Assembly (NCBI RefSeq): GCF_024124765.2
Contig: NZ_JAMXSR020000002.1
Coordinates: 2,034,001 to 2,098,000, forward strand
Direction of reading: 5' to 3'
Length of the DNA: 64,000 bases
From: Sphingomonas sp. H160509
GTDB lineage: Bacteria > Pseudomonadota > Alphaproteobacteria > Sphingomonadales > Sphingomonadaceae
The notes under the pieces were generated by a model. The model ran no database searches, had not been told where the DNA came from, and saw only the letters and a program-made list of their open reading frames with translations. How positions within the stretch are numbered: position 1 is the first letter of the stretch; each line of letters opens with the position of its first letter. The position numbers and the translations under genes were made by a program. Below are positions 40,690-49,156 of the stretch, piece after piece.

Positions 40690-41646
40690 ATGCTCGATAC
40701 GCCCGCCGCCCAGGTCCCGACGCTCAGCCTTGCCACGCAGGACACCGACCCCGACGGTTTCGCCGCCGCGTTCGGCGAATCGTTCGAGCGCTACGGCTTC
40801 GCGATCGTCGCCGACCACGGCATCCCCGCCGACCTGATCGAGCGCGCCTGGGCCGAAACCAAGCTCCTGTTCGTCCTGCCCGAGGACGAGAAGCGCGGCT
40901 ATCACATCCCCGGCGGCGGCGGCGCACGCGGCTACACGCCGTTCAAGACCGAGATCGCCAAGGACGCCAAGGTCGTCGACCTCAAGGAATTCTGGCACGT
41001 CGGTCGCGAACTCCCCGAGGTGCATCGCTACGCGGACACGATGGCGCCGAACGTTTGGCCGACGCGGCCCGAGGGCTTCAAACCGGTCTTCCTGGAACTG
41101 TTCGCCGCGTTCGACCGCGCAGGCGACAAGCTGCTCTCGGCGATCGCCCGCCACCTGAAGCTCAAGCCCGACTGGTTCGATCCCGCGGTCAATGACGGCA
41201 ACAGCATCCTTCGCCTGCTCCACTACCCGCCGATCCCCGCCGACGCCGAGGGCGTCCGCGCCGGCGCACACGAGGACATCAACCTCATCACGCTGCTGCT
41301 CGGCGCCGAGGAAGCCGGGCTCGAACTGCTCGACCGCGCGAACGGCCGCTGGCTGTCGATCAAGCCGCCCGAGGGCGCGATGGTCGTCAACGTCGGGGAC
41401 ATGCTCCAGCGGCTGACCAACAACGTGCTGCCCTCAACCACGCACCGCGTCGTCAACCCGCCCCCCGAACGCCGCGGCCACTCGCGCTATTCGATGCCGT
41501 TCTTCCTGCACCCGGCGCCGGACTTCCTGATCGAGACGCTGCCCGGCACGATCACGCCGGACAACGCGAACCGCTATCCGAACCCGATCACCGCGCATGA
41601 TTACCTGTACGAGAGACTGGTCGAGATCGGGCTGATCAAGAAGTAG
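40690..41646 (+). CDS. Isopenicillin N synthase-like 2OG-Fe(II) dioxygenase
   Basis: 318 aa from ATG 40690. The N-terminal DIOX_N region (RYGFAIVADHGIPADLIERA) is followed by the double-stranded beta-helix core. The iron triad is His194 and Asp196 in AGAHEDINLITLL and His252 in PSTTHRVVNPP; the co-substrate Arg and Ser lie in RYSMPFF. The enzyme should be cytoplasmic and use Fe(II), O2 and probably 2-oxoglutarate. Substrate unknown: members range from amino-acid and flavonoid oxidases to ethylene-forming enzymes. It stands about 120 bases after the lipoprotein gene. Frame is intact. Confidence 0.88.
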   Translation: MLDTPAAQVPTLSLATQDTDPDGFAAAFGESFERYGFAIVADHGIPADLIERAWAETKLLFVLPEDEKRGYHIPGGGGARGYTPFKTEIAKDAKVVDLKEFWHVGRELPEVHRYADTMAPNVWPTRPEGFKPVFLELFAAFDRAGDKLLSAIARHLKLKPDWFDPAVNDGNSILRLLHYPPIPADAEGVRAGAHEDINLITLLLGAEEAGLELLDRANGRWLSIKPPEGAMVVNVGDMLQRLTNNVLPSTTHRVVNPPPERRGHSRYSMPFFLHPAPDFLIETLPGTITPDNANRYPNPITAHDYLYERLVEIGLIKK

Positions 41647-41651
41647 AGGCA

Positions 41652-41711
41652 TCTTGTTCTCCCGCGAAGGCGGGGATCCAGACTGGGCTCCCGCCTTCGC
41701 GGGAGAACAAG
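41652..41711. repeat. REP-like palindrome, family A copy 6
   Basis: CTTGTTCTCCCGCGAAGGCG and CGCCTTCGCGGGAGAACAAG form the longest symmetrical copy, around GGATCCAGACTGGG. It begins six bases after the dioxygenase stop. Confidence 0.92.
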
Positions 41712-41749
41712 GTGGGGGCCTGGTGGGTCAGGTATCTTTCATCACATCT

Positions 41750-41854
41750 CCACCCCGGCGGAGGCCGGGGCCCAATTGTGGGACGGTGATAACGAAGCGC
41801 AGCGCGCCGTTACGACCACCTTTCTAATTGGGCCCCGGCCTTCGCCGGGGTGGT
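41750..41854. repeat. REP-like element, family B copy 3
   Basis: CCACCCCGGCGGAGGCCGGG and CCCGGCCTTCGCCGGGGTGG flank an interior with GATAACGAAGCGCAGCGCGC and CGTTACGACC. It lies upstream of polA, 40 bases after family A copy 6. Confidence 0.92.
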
Positions 41855-41972
41855 GTCCGCGCGGGACCGCTAAAAGCCAGCCAAACACCCCACCGCTTTT
41901 CTCCAGACCTGATACCCAACAACCACGCTTCGCCCATTGGTGCGGGCCCCCGCATCCGCTAGACCGCGCGCG

Positions 41973-44747
41973 ATGCCCCATCTCTATCTCGTCGACGGCT
42001 CCGGCTATATCTTCCGCGCCTATCACCGGCTGCCGCCGCTCACCAACAAGCATGGCGAGCCGGTCGGTGCGGTGTACGGCTATACGACGATGCTGTGGAA
42101 GCTCGCCGACGAGGTCCACGCGGCCGACGGCCCCACGCACATGGCGGTCATCCTCGACAAGTCGTCGAAGACTTTCCGCAACGATCTCTACGACAAGTAC
42201 AAGGCGCAGCGTCCGCCGCCGCCCGAAGATCTCGTCCCCCAGTTCCCGATGATCCGCGACGCCACGCGTGCCTTCTCGCTGCCGTGCATTGAGACCGAGG
42301 GACTCGAAGCCGACGACATCATCGCCTGCTATTCGAAGGCCGCGCTTGCCCAAGGCTGGGAAGTCACGATCGTCAGTTCCGATAAGGATCTGATGCAGCT
42401 GATCGAGCCCGGTCTCGACATGTACGACACGATGAACAACCGCCGGCTCGGCGCGGAACATGTCGCGGAGAAATTCCACGGCGTCACCCCCGCGCAGCTC
42501 GGCGACGTTCTCGCGCTGATGGGCGACAGCGTCGACAACGTCCCCGGTGTCCCCGGCGTCGGCCCAAAGACCGCGGCGAAGCTGATCCTCGAACACGGCG
42601 ATCTCGAATCCGTGCTGGCGGCCGCCGACGGCATGAAGAAAGGCAAGCTGCGCGACAACCTGATCGAGCATGCCGAGATGGCGCGGCTGTCGAAGGTTCT
42701 CGTCACGCTCAAATGCGACGTCGCGCTGCCCGAACCGCTGGAGGAGCTCGAACTCAAGGGCATCCCCGACGCGCCCTTGCGCGCGTTCCTCGAACATCAC
42801 GGCTTCAAGTCACTGATCGCCAAGCTCTCTGCGGTCGCCGAAGCCCCCGTCGCCGAGCCCGCGAGCACAGCCGAGTTCGACGAGGACGAGCCCTGCAAGC
42901 ACGACGACTATGAAACCGTCGTCGACGAGGCCGCACTCGATCGCTGGATCACCGTGGCGAAACACCAGGGCTGGATCGCGATCGACACCGAGACCACCGG
43001 CATCGACGCGACGCGCGCGGACCTGGTCGGGGTGAGCATGGCGCTGCATCCGAACCTCGCCTGCTACGTACCTATCGCGCATGGCGGCACTGATTTGCTC
43101 GCAGAAAACCCGGTCCAGCTCGATCGCGCGCTCGTGCTGGAGAAACTGAAGCCGTTGCTGGAGGATCCGAGCGTCCTGAAGATCGGCCACAACCTCAAAT
43201 ACGACATGATCGTCCTCGGCCGCGCCTACGCGTCCACCGGCGGCGTGAACATCGCGCCGTTCGACGACACGATCGTGATGAGCTTCGATCTAGACGCGGG
43301 GCTGCACGGCCACGGCATGGACGAACTCGCCGCCACGCATCTCTCGCACAGCTGCATCGCGTTCAAGGATGTGGTCGGCACCGGCAAGACACAGCGCACC
43401 TTCAACGAAATCGACCTCAAGGCCGCGACGCGCTACGCCGCCGAGGATGCCGACGTGACGCTCCGCCTCTGGCGCCGGTTCAAACGCCGCCTGCCCGCGG
43501 AAGGCTCGACGCGCGTCTACGAGATGGTCGATCGTCCGCTCGTCCCCGTCATCGCGCAGATGGAGATGCACGGGATCAAGGTCGACGCCGCCAAACTGTC
43601 AAAGCTCTCGACCGAGTTCGCCGGCCAGATGGCGAGCCTGGAGACCGAGATCCACGCGCTCGCGGGCGCGCCGTTCACGATCGGCAGCCCAAAGCAATTG
43701 GGCGACGTGCTGTTCGAGAAGATGGGCATCAAGGGCGGCCGCAAGGGCAAGTCGGGCGTCTATTCGACCGACGTCAACGAACTCGAACGGATCGCCGCCG
43801 ACAAGGACTCGCCCGGCGCGGTGATCGCGCGGAAGGTGCTCGACTGGCGGCAGTTGTCGAAGCTCAAATCCACCTACACCGACGCATTGCAGGCGCAGAT
43901 CAATCCGGCGACGGGTCGCGTCCACACGTCCTACTCGCTGACCGGTGCGCAGACCGGCCGCCTGTCGTCGACCGATCCCAACCTCCAGAACATCCCCATC
44001 CGCACCGAGATCGGCCGCCAAATCCGCGACGCGTTCGTGGCCGAGCCCGGCAACGTCATCCTCGCCGCCGATTACTCGCAGATCGAGCTACGGCTGGCCG
44101 CGCACATGGCCAACGTCCCCGCGCTGAAGGCCGCGTTCGCGAACGGCGACGACATCCACAGCCTCACCGCGCAGGAGCTGTTCGGCGAGGTCAACCGCGA
44201 CACCCGAGGCCGCGCGAAGACGATCAACTTCGCGATCCTCTACGGCATCTCGCGCTGGGGCCTCGCCGGGCGTTTGGACGTGTCGGCGGACGAAGCGCAA
44301 GCGATGATCGACCGCTATTTCGACCGCTTCCCCGGCATCTCGAACTACATCGTCGAGACCACCGAAAGCGTCCGCGCGAGCGGTTTCACAACCACGCTGT
44401 TCGGCCGAAAGACCCACTTCCCCCGCATCCGCTCGAAGATCCAGCACGAACGCCAGGGCGCCGAACGCGCGGCGATCAACGCGCCGATCCAGGGGACCAG
44501 CGCCGACATCATCAAGCGCGCAATGGTGCGGATGGGGCCGGCGTTGCTCGAAGCGGGTCTGCCCAATGTCCGCATGCTGCTTCAGGTCCACGACGAACTC
44601 GTGTTCGAATTGCCGGAAGGTGACGTTGAAGCTGCCAAGCCGGTCATCGAGCAGGTCATGGCGAACGCCGCGCAACCTGCGGTGACGCTCGACGTACCGC
44701 TCGGCATTGAAATCGGCACCGGCCTTAGCTGGGGAGCGGCACATTGA
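41973..44747 (+). CDS. polA: DNA polymerase I
   Basis: 924 aa from ATG 41973. Three domains are complete. The 5'-3' exonuclease (1 to about 290) has LYLVDGSGYIFRAYH, EADDIIA and VPGVPGVGPKTA. The 3'-5' proofreading domain keeps its acidic residues (AIDTETTGID, GHNLKYDM, YAAEDADVT). The polymerase has motif A ILAADYSQIELRLAAH, motif B GRAKTINFAILYG and motif C LLQVHDELVF. It fills gaps and removes RNA primers in replication and repair. No frameshift occurs in 2.8 kb, unlike many neighbours. Longer upstream extension to 41937 has no support. Confidence 0.97.
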   Translation: MPHLYLVDGSGYIFRAYHRLPPLTNKHGEPVGAVYGYTTMLWKLADEVHAADGPTHMAVILDKSSKTFRNDLYDKYKAQRPPPPEDLVPQFPMIRDATRAFSLPCIETEGLEADDIIACYSKAALAQGWEVTIVSSDKDLMQLIEPGLDMYDTMNNRRLGAEHVAEKFHGVTPAQLGDVLALMGDSVDNVPGVPGVGPKTAAKLILEHGDLESVLAAADGMKKGKLRDNLIEHAEMARLSKVLVTLKCDVALPEPLEELELKGIPDAPLRAFLEHHGFKSLIAKLSAVAEAPVAEPASTAEFDEDEPCKHDDYETVVDEAALDRWITVAKHQGWIAIDTETTGIDATRADLVGVSMALHPNLACYVPIAHGGTDLLAENPVQLDRALVLEKLKPLLEDPSVLKIGHNLKYDMIVLGRAYASTGGVNIAPFDDTIVMSFDLDAGLHGHGMDELAATHLSHSCIAFKDVVGTGKTQRTFNEIDLKAATRYAAEDADVTLRLWRRFKRRLPAEGSTRVYEMVDRPLVPVIAQMEMHGIKVDAAKLSKLSTEFAGQMASLETEIHALAGAPFTIGSPKQLGDVLFEKMGIKGGRKGKSGVYSTDVNELERIAADKDSPGAVIARKVLDWRQLSKLKSTYTDALQAQINPATGRVHTSYSLTGAQTGRLSSTDPNLQNIPIRTEIGRQIRDAFVAEPGNVILAADYSQIELRLAAHMANVPALKAAFANGDDIHSLTAQELFGEVNRDTRGRAKTINFAILYGISRWGLAGRLDVSADEAQAMIDRYFDRFPGISNYIVETTESVRASGFTTTLFGRKTHFPRIRSKIQHERQGAERAAINAPIQGTSADIIKRAMVRMGPALLEAGLPNVRMLLQVHDELVFELPEGDVEAAKPVIEQVMANAAQPAVTLDVPLGIEIGTGLSWGAAH

Positions 44748-44761
44748 ACGCGCAGGGCGGC

Positions 44762-44839
44762 AGCCGGCCATGTCCGGCTGACTCGCACCAGCGCGGCCGG
44801 CGGAGCCTTTGCTCCGACCGACGACGCGGCTTTGCCGCG
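44762..44839. repeat. Three tandem hairpins between polA and the flippase gene
   Basis: AGCCGG..CCGGCT, CGGAGC-CTTT-GCTCCG and CGCGGC-TTT-GCCGCG follow each other within 78 bases. They end 27 bases before the flippase start and would fold in the leader or tail RNA. They are unlike the REP families elsewhere in the window. Confidence 0.6.
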
Positions 44840-44865
44840 GGGCGGTCCACGAATGGCGCAGCAGC

Positions 44866-46383
44866 GTGACCGAGGCCACGCAGGATATCGACACGCTCGC
44901 CAAGGGCGGCCGCACCAACATCGCCGGCTTCGTCCTTCGTCTCGCGGCGCGTATCCCGTTCCTATTCATCGCCGGCCGCATCTACGGCCCTGACCTCGTC
45001 GGCCGCTTCGCGATCGCGGTCGTGGTGGTCGAACTCGCCGCACTCCTAGCCACGCTCGGCCTCAAGCGCGGCCTCGCCCAGGCTCTCAGCAGCGCCGACC
45101 GCCCCCACGCCAACGTAGTCTGGGACGCAATGGCAGTCGCGTTCGTCGCCTCCCTCATCGCCAGTGCCGTGCTCTGCACCTTCCCGCAGATCATGTATCC
45201 GAACAGCGCGATTACCGGGCTCGACCGGTTCCTGCCGCTGATCATTGTCGCGGTCGCCTGGTCCGACGTCAGCCTCGCCGCGCTCGCCTACCGCCTCAAC
45301 GTCAAGGCAGCGGTCACCGCGCGCGCAGTCGTCGAGCCTTGGACGATCTCGATCGCCGCCTGGGCGTTCTCATATTTCACGATCCGCGACGGCCTCGTGC
45401 TCAGCTACGTCGCGTCGATGACTGCCGCGCTGATCGCCAGCCTCGTGCCGTTCCTGCGCAGCTACGGCGTGCCGCGCGGCTGGAAGCCGCAGCTACGTCC
45501 GCTTTACGCGCTCGCCCGCGCCAACGTGCCGCTCGCCGGTGCGGACATCCTCGAATGGGGCAGCCGCAACGTCGACCGCTTCATCCTCGGCGTGATGTTC
45601 GAGCCCAAGATCGTCGGCATCTATTACATGGCACAGCAGGTCGCCAGCCTGCCGCAGAAGCTCAAGACCAGCTTCGACCCGATCCTCGGCCCTGTCATCA
45701 CCCACAGCCTCGCGATCAACGACCGCGCGGCAATCGCCAACCAGGTCCGCCAAGTCGCGTTCTGGATCATGGCGGCGCAAGGCGGCCTTGCGCTGATGGG
45801 CTCGATCCCCGGCGAAGCGGTGATGGGCGTGGTCGGACCGCAGTTCGTCGCCGGCACCGCCGCGCTTGCGTTCCTGCTCACCGCCGAAGTGCTCGCCTCG
45901 ACCGGCGCGGTCAGCGAATCCGCGCTTGTCTACATCGCCCGCCACCGCAATTTGATGATCTCCGCGGCAATGCTCGCGTTCCAGGTCGGCCTCAGTTTCG
46001 CGCTGATCTTCACGATCCGGGCACTGGGCTACCCCGTCAATTACCAGGCGGCAGGCCCGGCGATCGCGCTGATGCTGTCGGTGGGTCTGACCTCGATCAT
46101 CAAGTCGAAGCTGCTCGGCCATCTGCTTGGGACAAGCGTCTCACCGTGGCGCTGGCCGCTGATCTGGGCCGCGCTGGCCGCGATCGTCGTCGGGGCTGGG
46201 TTCACCGCGCTGCCCAAACGCTACGAATGGGTCGAACTCGCGATCGGCGAACCCGCGATCGCCGCGACCTATCTCTACATTCTGTGGAAGTACGCGTTCG
46301 GCCCCGCGGACCGCGCCTTGTTTGGCAAATCGACACCGGTCGGCGAGGCGACGCTGCCGAATGCCGGATCACCGATCCGCTAA
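44866..46383 (+). CDS. Oligosaccharide flippase family protein (Wzx-like)
   Basis: 505 aa from GTG 44866. It has 12-14 hydrophobic segments and the polysaccharide-synthesis fold: FVLRLAARIPFLFIAGRIYG, LGLKRGLAQALSSADRPHAN, RNVDRFILGVMFEPKIVGIY (the RxxDxxxLG-type motif of flippases). It should flip lipid-linked sugars to the outer face of the inner membrane for capsule, exopolysaccharide or O-antigen. No glycosyltransferase genes are adjacent, so the glycan is unknown. Frame is intact. Confidence 0.87.
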   Translation: MTEATQDIDTLAKGGRTNIAGFVLRLAARIPFLFIAGRIYGPDLVGRFAIAVVVVELAALLATLGLKRGLAQALSSADRPHANVVWDAMAVAFVASLIASAVLCTFPQIMYPNSAITGLDRFLPLIIVAVAWSDVSLAALAYRLNVKAAVTARAVVEPWTISIAAWAFSYFTIRDGLVLSYVASMTAALIASLVPFLRSYGVPRGWKPQLRPLYALARANVPLAGADILEWGSRNVDRFILGVMFEPKIVGIYYMAQQVASLPQKLKTSFDPILGPVITHSLAINDRAAIANQVRQVAFWIMAAQGGLALMGSIPGEAVMGVVGPQFVAGTAALAFLLTAEVLASTGAVSESALVYIARHRNLMISAAMLAFQVGLSFALIFTIRALGYPVNYQAAGPAIALMLSVGLTSIIKSKLLGHLLGTSVSPWRWPLIWAALAAIVVGAGFTALPKRYEWVELAIGEPAIAATYLYILWKYAFGPADRALFGKSTPVGEATLPNAGSPIR

Positions 46384-46388
46384 GACGA

Positions 46389-47417
46389 TCAATATGCGCG
46401 GGCGACCGCGAACTCGACGGCTTCGATCATCGCGTCCTTGGCGGCGCCATTAGGGAAGCCGGCGATCGAGTCGATCGCGCGCTGGCCGTAATGCCGCGCG
46501 CGCGCGAACGTGTCGTCGATCGCTCGGGTCGAGCGGATCAGGCGGATCGCGTTCTGGAGATCGGCCTCGCTGTCACGGCGACCTTCGACCGCGTCTTTCC
46601 AGAACGCACGGTCCTCGTCCGAGCCACGCGCATAGGCGAGGATCACCGGCAGAGTCATCTTGCCCTCGCGGAAGTCGTCGCCCGCATCCTTGCCCATCGT
46701 ATCAGCATCGGAGACGTAATCGATCGCATCGTCGACCAACTGGAATGCGATGCCCAGATTGCGGCCATAGGCGTCGAGTGCGGCCTCTTCCGCCTCGGGT
46801 CGTTCAGCTACCACGGCCGAAATCCGGCAGGCTGCCGCGAACAACGCCGCGGTCTTCGCGCCGATGATGTCGAGATAGCGCTCCTCGCCCAGATCGACGC
46901 GGCGCGCGGCGGTGAGCTGGTTGACCTCGCCCTCGGCGATGACCGCGCTGGTTGAGGACAGTATCTTCAGCGCCTTGAGGCTGCCGGCTTCGACCATCAG
47001 TTCGAAGCTGCGGCTGAACAGGAAGTCGCCGACCAGTACGCTGGCAGGGTTGCCCCAGATGATGTTGGCGGTGCGCTTGCCGCGGCGCAGGTCGGAGCCA
47101 TCGACGACGTCGTCGTGGAGCAAGGTCGCGGTGTGGATGAACTCGACCGCGGCGGCGAGCAGGTGATGCTGCGTACCGGTATAGTCGATCAGTTGCGCGC
47201 TCGCGAGCGTCAGCATCGGCCGCATCCGCTTGCCTCCACCCGCGATCAAATGCCCCGCGAGTTCGGGGATCAGCGGAATTTCCGACTCCATCCGGCCGCG
47301 GATCACCGCATTGACCTGGTCCATGTCGCCACGGACAAGCTTGACCATCGGGTCCAGCGAAGGCTGGGACTCGGGCGTGGGACGAAGGGTGTCGAGGCGG
47401 TGGACGGTGGCGCTCAT
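46389..47417 (-). CDS. Polyprenyl (octa/nona/decaprenyl) diphosphate synthase
   Basis: 342 aa from ATG 47417. Both Asp-rich motifs are present: LLHDDVVDGSDLRRGKRTAN (DDxxD) and FQLVDDAIDYVSD, plus the GGGKRMRP substrate site. It condenses isopentenyl diphosphate onto an allylic primer to make the long side chain of ubiquinone, in the cytoplasm or at the membrane. The chain length cannot be read safely; sphingomonads commonly make Q-10. It is divergent from the chorismate mutase gene. An in-frame extension to 47624 overlaps that gene and is not used. Confidence 0.92.
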   Translation of the reverse strand: MSATVHRLDTLRPTPESQPSLDPMVKLVRGDMDQVNAVIRGRMESEIPLIPELAGHLIAGGGKRMRPMLTLASAQLIDYTGTQHHLLAAAVEFIHTATLLHDDVVDGSDLRRGKRTANIIWGNPASVLVGDFLFSRSFELMVEAGSLKALKILSSTSAVIAEGEVNQLTAARRVDLGEERYLDIIGAKTAALFAAACRISAVVAERPEAEEAALDAYGRNLGIAFQLVDDAIDYVSDADTMGKDAGDDFREGKMTLPVILAYARGSDEDRAFWKDAVEGRRDSEADLQNAIRLIRSTRAIDDTFARARHYGQRAIDSIAGFPNGAAKDAMIEAVEFAVARAY

Positions 47418-47566
47418 CTTCCCGAGCCTCTGACGCCTATGCCCCTGCAAAGCAACCCTTGCCGGGCGTCGAGCTGCCCCGGCTCGCCCCGATCTGCCGT
47501 GCGACGCCTTGCCGATCCGGTTGCACCACCGCAAAAGGCGCGCCGAACCAACGAAAGGGTATTTTG

Positions 47567-47854
47567 GTGGCTGACGACCTGTTGACCGGATACCGGCAGA
47601 GCATCGACAACATCGATGCGGCACTGATCCACATGCTCGCGGAGCGCTTCAAGGTGACGCAGGCGGTAGGCCGCCACAAGGCGACGCACGGCCTGCCCGC
47701 CGCGGATCCGGGGCGTGAGGAGCGCCAAATCGCTCGATTGCGGCATCTGGCGGCGGAAGCGCAGCTCGATCCCGAGTTTTCGGAAAAATTCCTGCGCTTC
47801 ATCATCGACGAGGTGATCCGTCATCATGAGCGGTTGGCGCACGATCCGGTTTGA
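47567..47854 (+). CDS. Chorismate mutase, AroQ type
   Basis: 95 aa from GTG 47567, with GAAAGGG upstream. The all-helical AroQ fold shows YRQSIDNIDAALIHMLAERF, VGRHKATHGLPAADPGREER and the C-terminal helix. The active-site Arg, Lys and Gln-like positions are recognisable (R of the first helix, K of RHK, the basic ER pair). It converts chorismate to prephenate for phenylalanine and tyrosine. It is monofunctional, since there is no fused dehydratase or dehydrogenase. Frame is intact. Confidence 0.9.
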   Translation: MADDLLTGYRQSIDNIDAALIHMLAERFKVTQAVGRHKATHGLPAADPGREERQIARLRHLAAEAQLDPEFSEKFLRFIIDEVIRHHERLAHDPV

Positions 47855-47873
47855 GGGGCCAGATGGGTTCTTC

Positions 47874-47985
47874 TCCCCCTCCCTGGAAGGGGAGGGGTCG
47901 GGGGTGGGTCGGTTTCCGCATATCAGACCGTTACGGCACGAGCGAGCCACCCCACCCCCAGCCCCCTCCCTGTCAGGGAGGGGAG
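47874..47985. repeat. REP-like element, family C copy 2
   Basis: CCCTCCCTGGAAGGGGAGGG plus GGGGGTGGGTCGG face CCACCCCACCCCCAG plus CCCTCCCTGTCAGGGAGGGG. It lies between chorismate mutase and the AcvB/VirJ-like gene. Confidence 0.9.
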
Positions 47986-48053
47986 CAGTGCGTGAAGAAA
48001 ACTTCACTGTCGCTCCACGTGCCGATCACCTGCCGCGGTGCAATCGGTTGCGG

Positions 48054-48755
48054 ATGACGTGGCTCTACCGATCCCTGCTCGCGCTGGTTCTGGCCGCTAT
48101 TGTCGCGACCGGCTTCATGGGCTGGCTCGGCTATTTCGGTGGGCCGTTGTTCACCGATGTCTACCCGACCAAGCCGCAGCGGCCGTTCGCCGTCGTGCTT
48201 CTCACCGGCGACCTCGGCTACAAGATCGGCATGGCGCCGCAGATCGCGCGGCGGCTGGCGGCGGACGGCGTGCCGGTGGTCGCGGTCAACACGCTGACCT
48301 ATCTGCGTACGACGCGGACGCCGGCGGACATCACGACGCTGATCGCGCGCGCCGAACAGCGCGCGTTGCGGCTCGGCCATGCCGACCGGGTGGTCCTGAT
48401 CGGCCAGTCGTTCGGCGCGGACATGTTGCATGTCGGGCTGGTCGACCTTGCCCCCGAACTCCGCGCGAAGATTGCAAAAGTCGCGCTGATCGTACCCGAG
48501 GACAACGTCCAGTTCCGCGCGTCACCAAGCGAGGTCTTCGATCTCTGGACCCCGACCGTCGACGCGATGCCGACCGCGCGCCAGCTGACCTGGGCACCTC
48601 TGCTATGCGTCCAGGGCGTGGAGGAAGTTGGCAGCCTGTGCCCGTTGATGACCCAGGCCAATGCGACGCGGATCGCGTTGCCGGGCGGACACCCGCTTCA
48701 CCGCGACGCCGATGCGCTCTACGAGGTGCTGGCGCGGTTCGTTTTCGCGGATTGA
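48054..48755 (+). CDS. AcvB/VirJ-family serine hydrolase (single-domain)
   Basis: 233 aa from ATG 48054. One N-terminal membrane or signal segment (LLALVLAAIVATGFMGWLGY) precedes an alpha/beta-hydrolase domain typical of VirJ/AcvB: FAVVLLTGDLGYKIGMAPQI, VPVVAVNTLTYLRTTRTPAD, and nucleophile elbow VVLIGQSFGADML. The late His is in GGHPLHRD. In Agrobacterium AcvB hydrolyses lysyl-phosphatidylglycerol and is encoded next to the LpiA/MprF synthase. Here MprF lies two genes downstream in the same apparent operon, so the same lipid substrate is a strong inference. It acts in the periplasm. Only one hydrolase domain is present, as in VirJ. Confidence 0.85.
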   Translation: MTWLYRSLLALVLAAIVATGFMGWLGYFGGPLFTDVYPTKPQRPFAVVLLTGDLGYKIGMAPQIARRLAADGVPVVAVNTLTYLRTTRTPADITTLIARAEQRALRLGHADRVVLIGQSFGADMLHVGLVDLAPELRAKIAKVALIVPEDNVQFRASPSEVFDLWTPTVDAMPTARQLTWAPLLCVQGVEEVGSLCPLMTQANATRIALPGGHPLHRDADALYEVLARFVFAD

Positions 48756-48765
48756 GGATCGACCG

Positions 48766-49152
48766 ATGATTCCTGTGATGATGGCGCTCGCGATGGCCGT
48801 GGGCAGCCCGGCCCCTGCTTCCCCGTGGAAGGCATCTGGCACAATCCGAAGAACAGCGTGGCCGTGAAGACCGGCGCCTGCGGGGGACAGGCTGTGCGGC
48901 TGGGTGGTGCGGGCCAGCGATGAGGCGCAGGCCGACGCGCGCGATGGCGGCACGCCGAAACTGATCGGCACCGCCTTGCTTCGCGAATATCGCCCTAGCG
49001 GCCGCAGGAAATGGTCGGGCCAGATCTTCGTCCCCGACATGGGCCGCACCTTCGGGTCGACGCTGACGCTGGTCGACGCGAATACGATCGACGTGAAAGG
49101 CTGCCTGATCGGCGGGTTCCTGTGCAAGACGCAGACTTGGCACCGCGGTTGA
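48766..49152 (+). CDS. DUF2147 family protein, two frameshifts
   Basis: Repaired length 128 aa from ATG 48766. A short signal (MMALAMAVGSPAPAS) precedes the DUF2147 core: VEGIWHNPKNSVAVKTGACG, LCGWVVRASDEAQADARDGG, GQIFVPDMGRTFGSTLTLVD, then a Cys pair in VKGCLIGGFLCKTQTW. One missing C at 48821-48824 and one extra G at 48890-48891 are needed to join the pieces. DUF2147 proteins are small exported proteins of unknown role with conserved W, G and Cys positions. It sits 10 bases after the AcvB-like gene and 4 bases before mprF, so it is in their operon. Confidence 0.82.
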
Positions 49153-49156
49153 CCCG

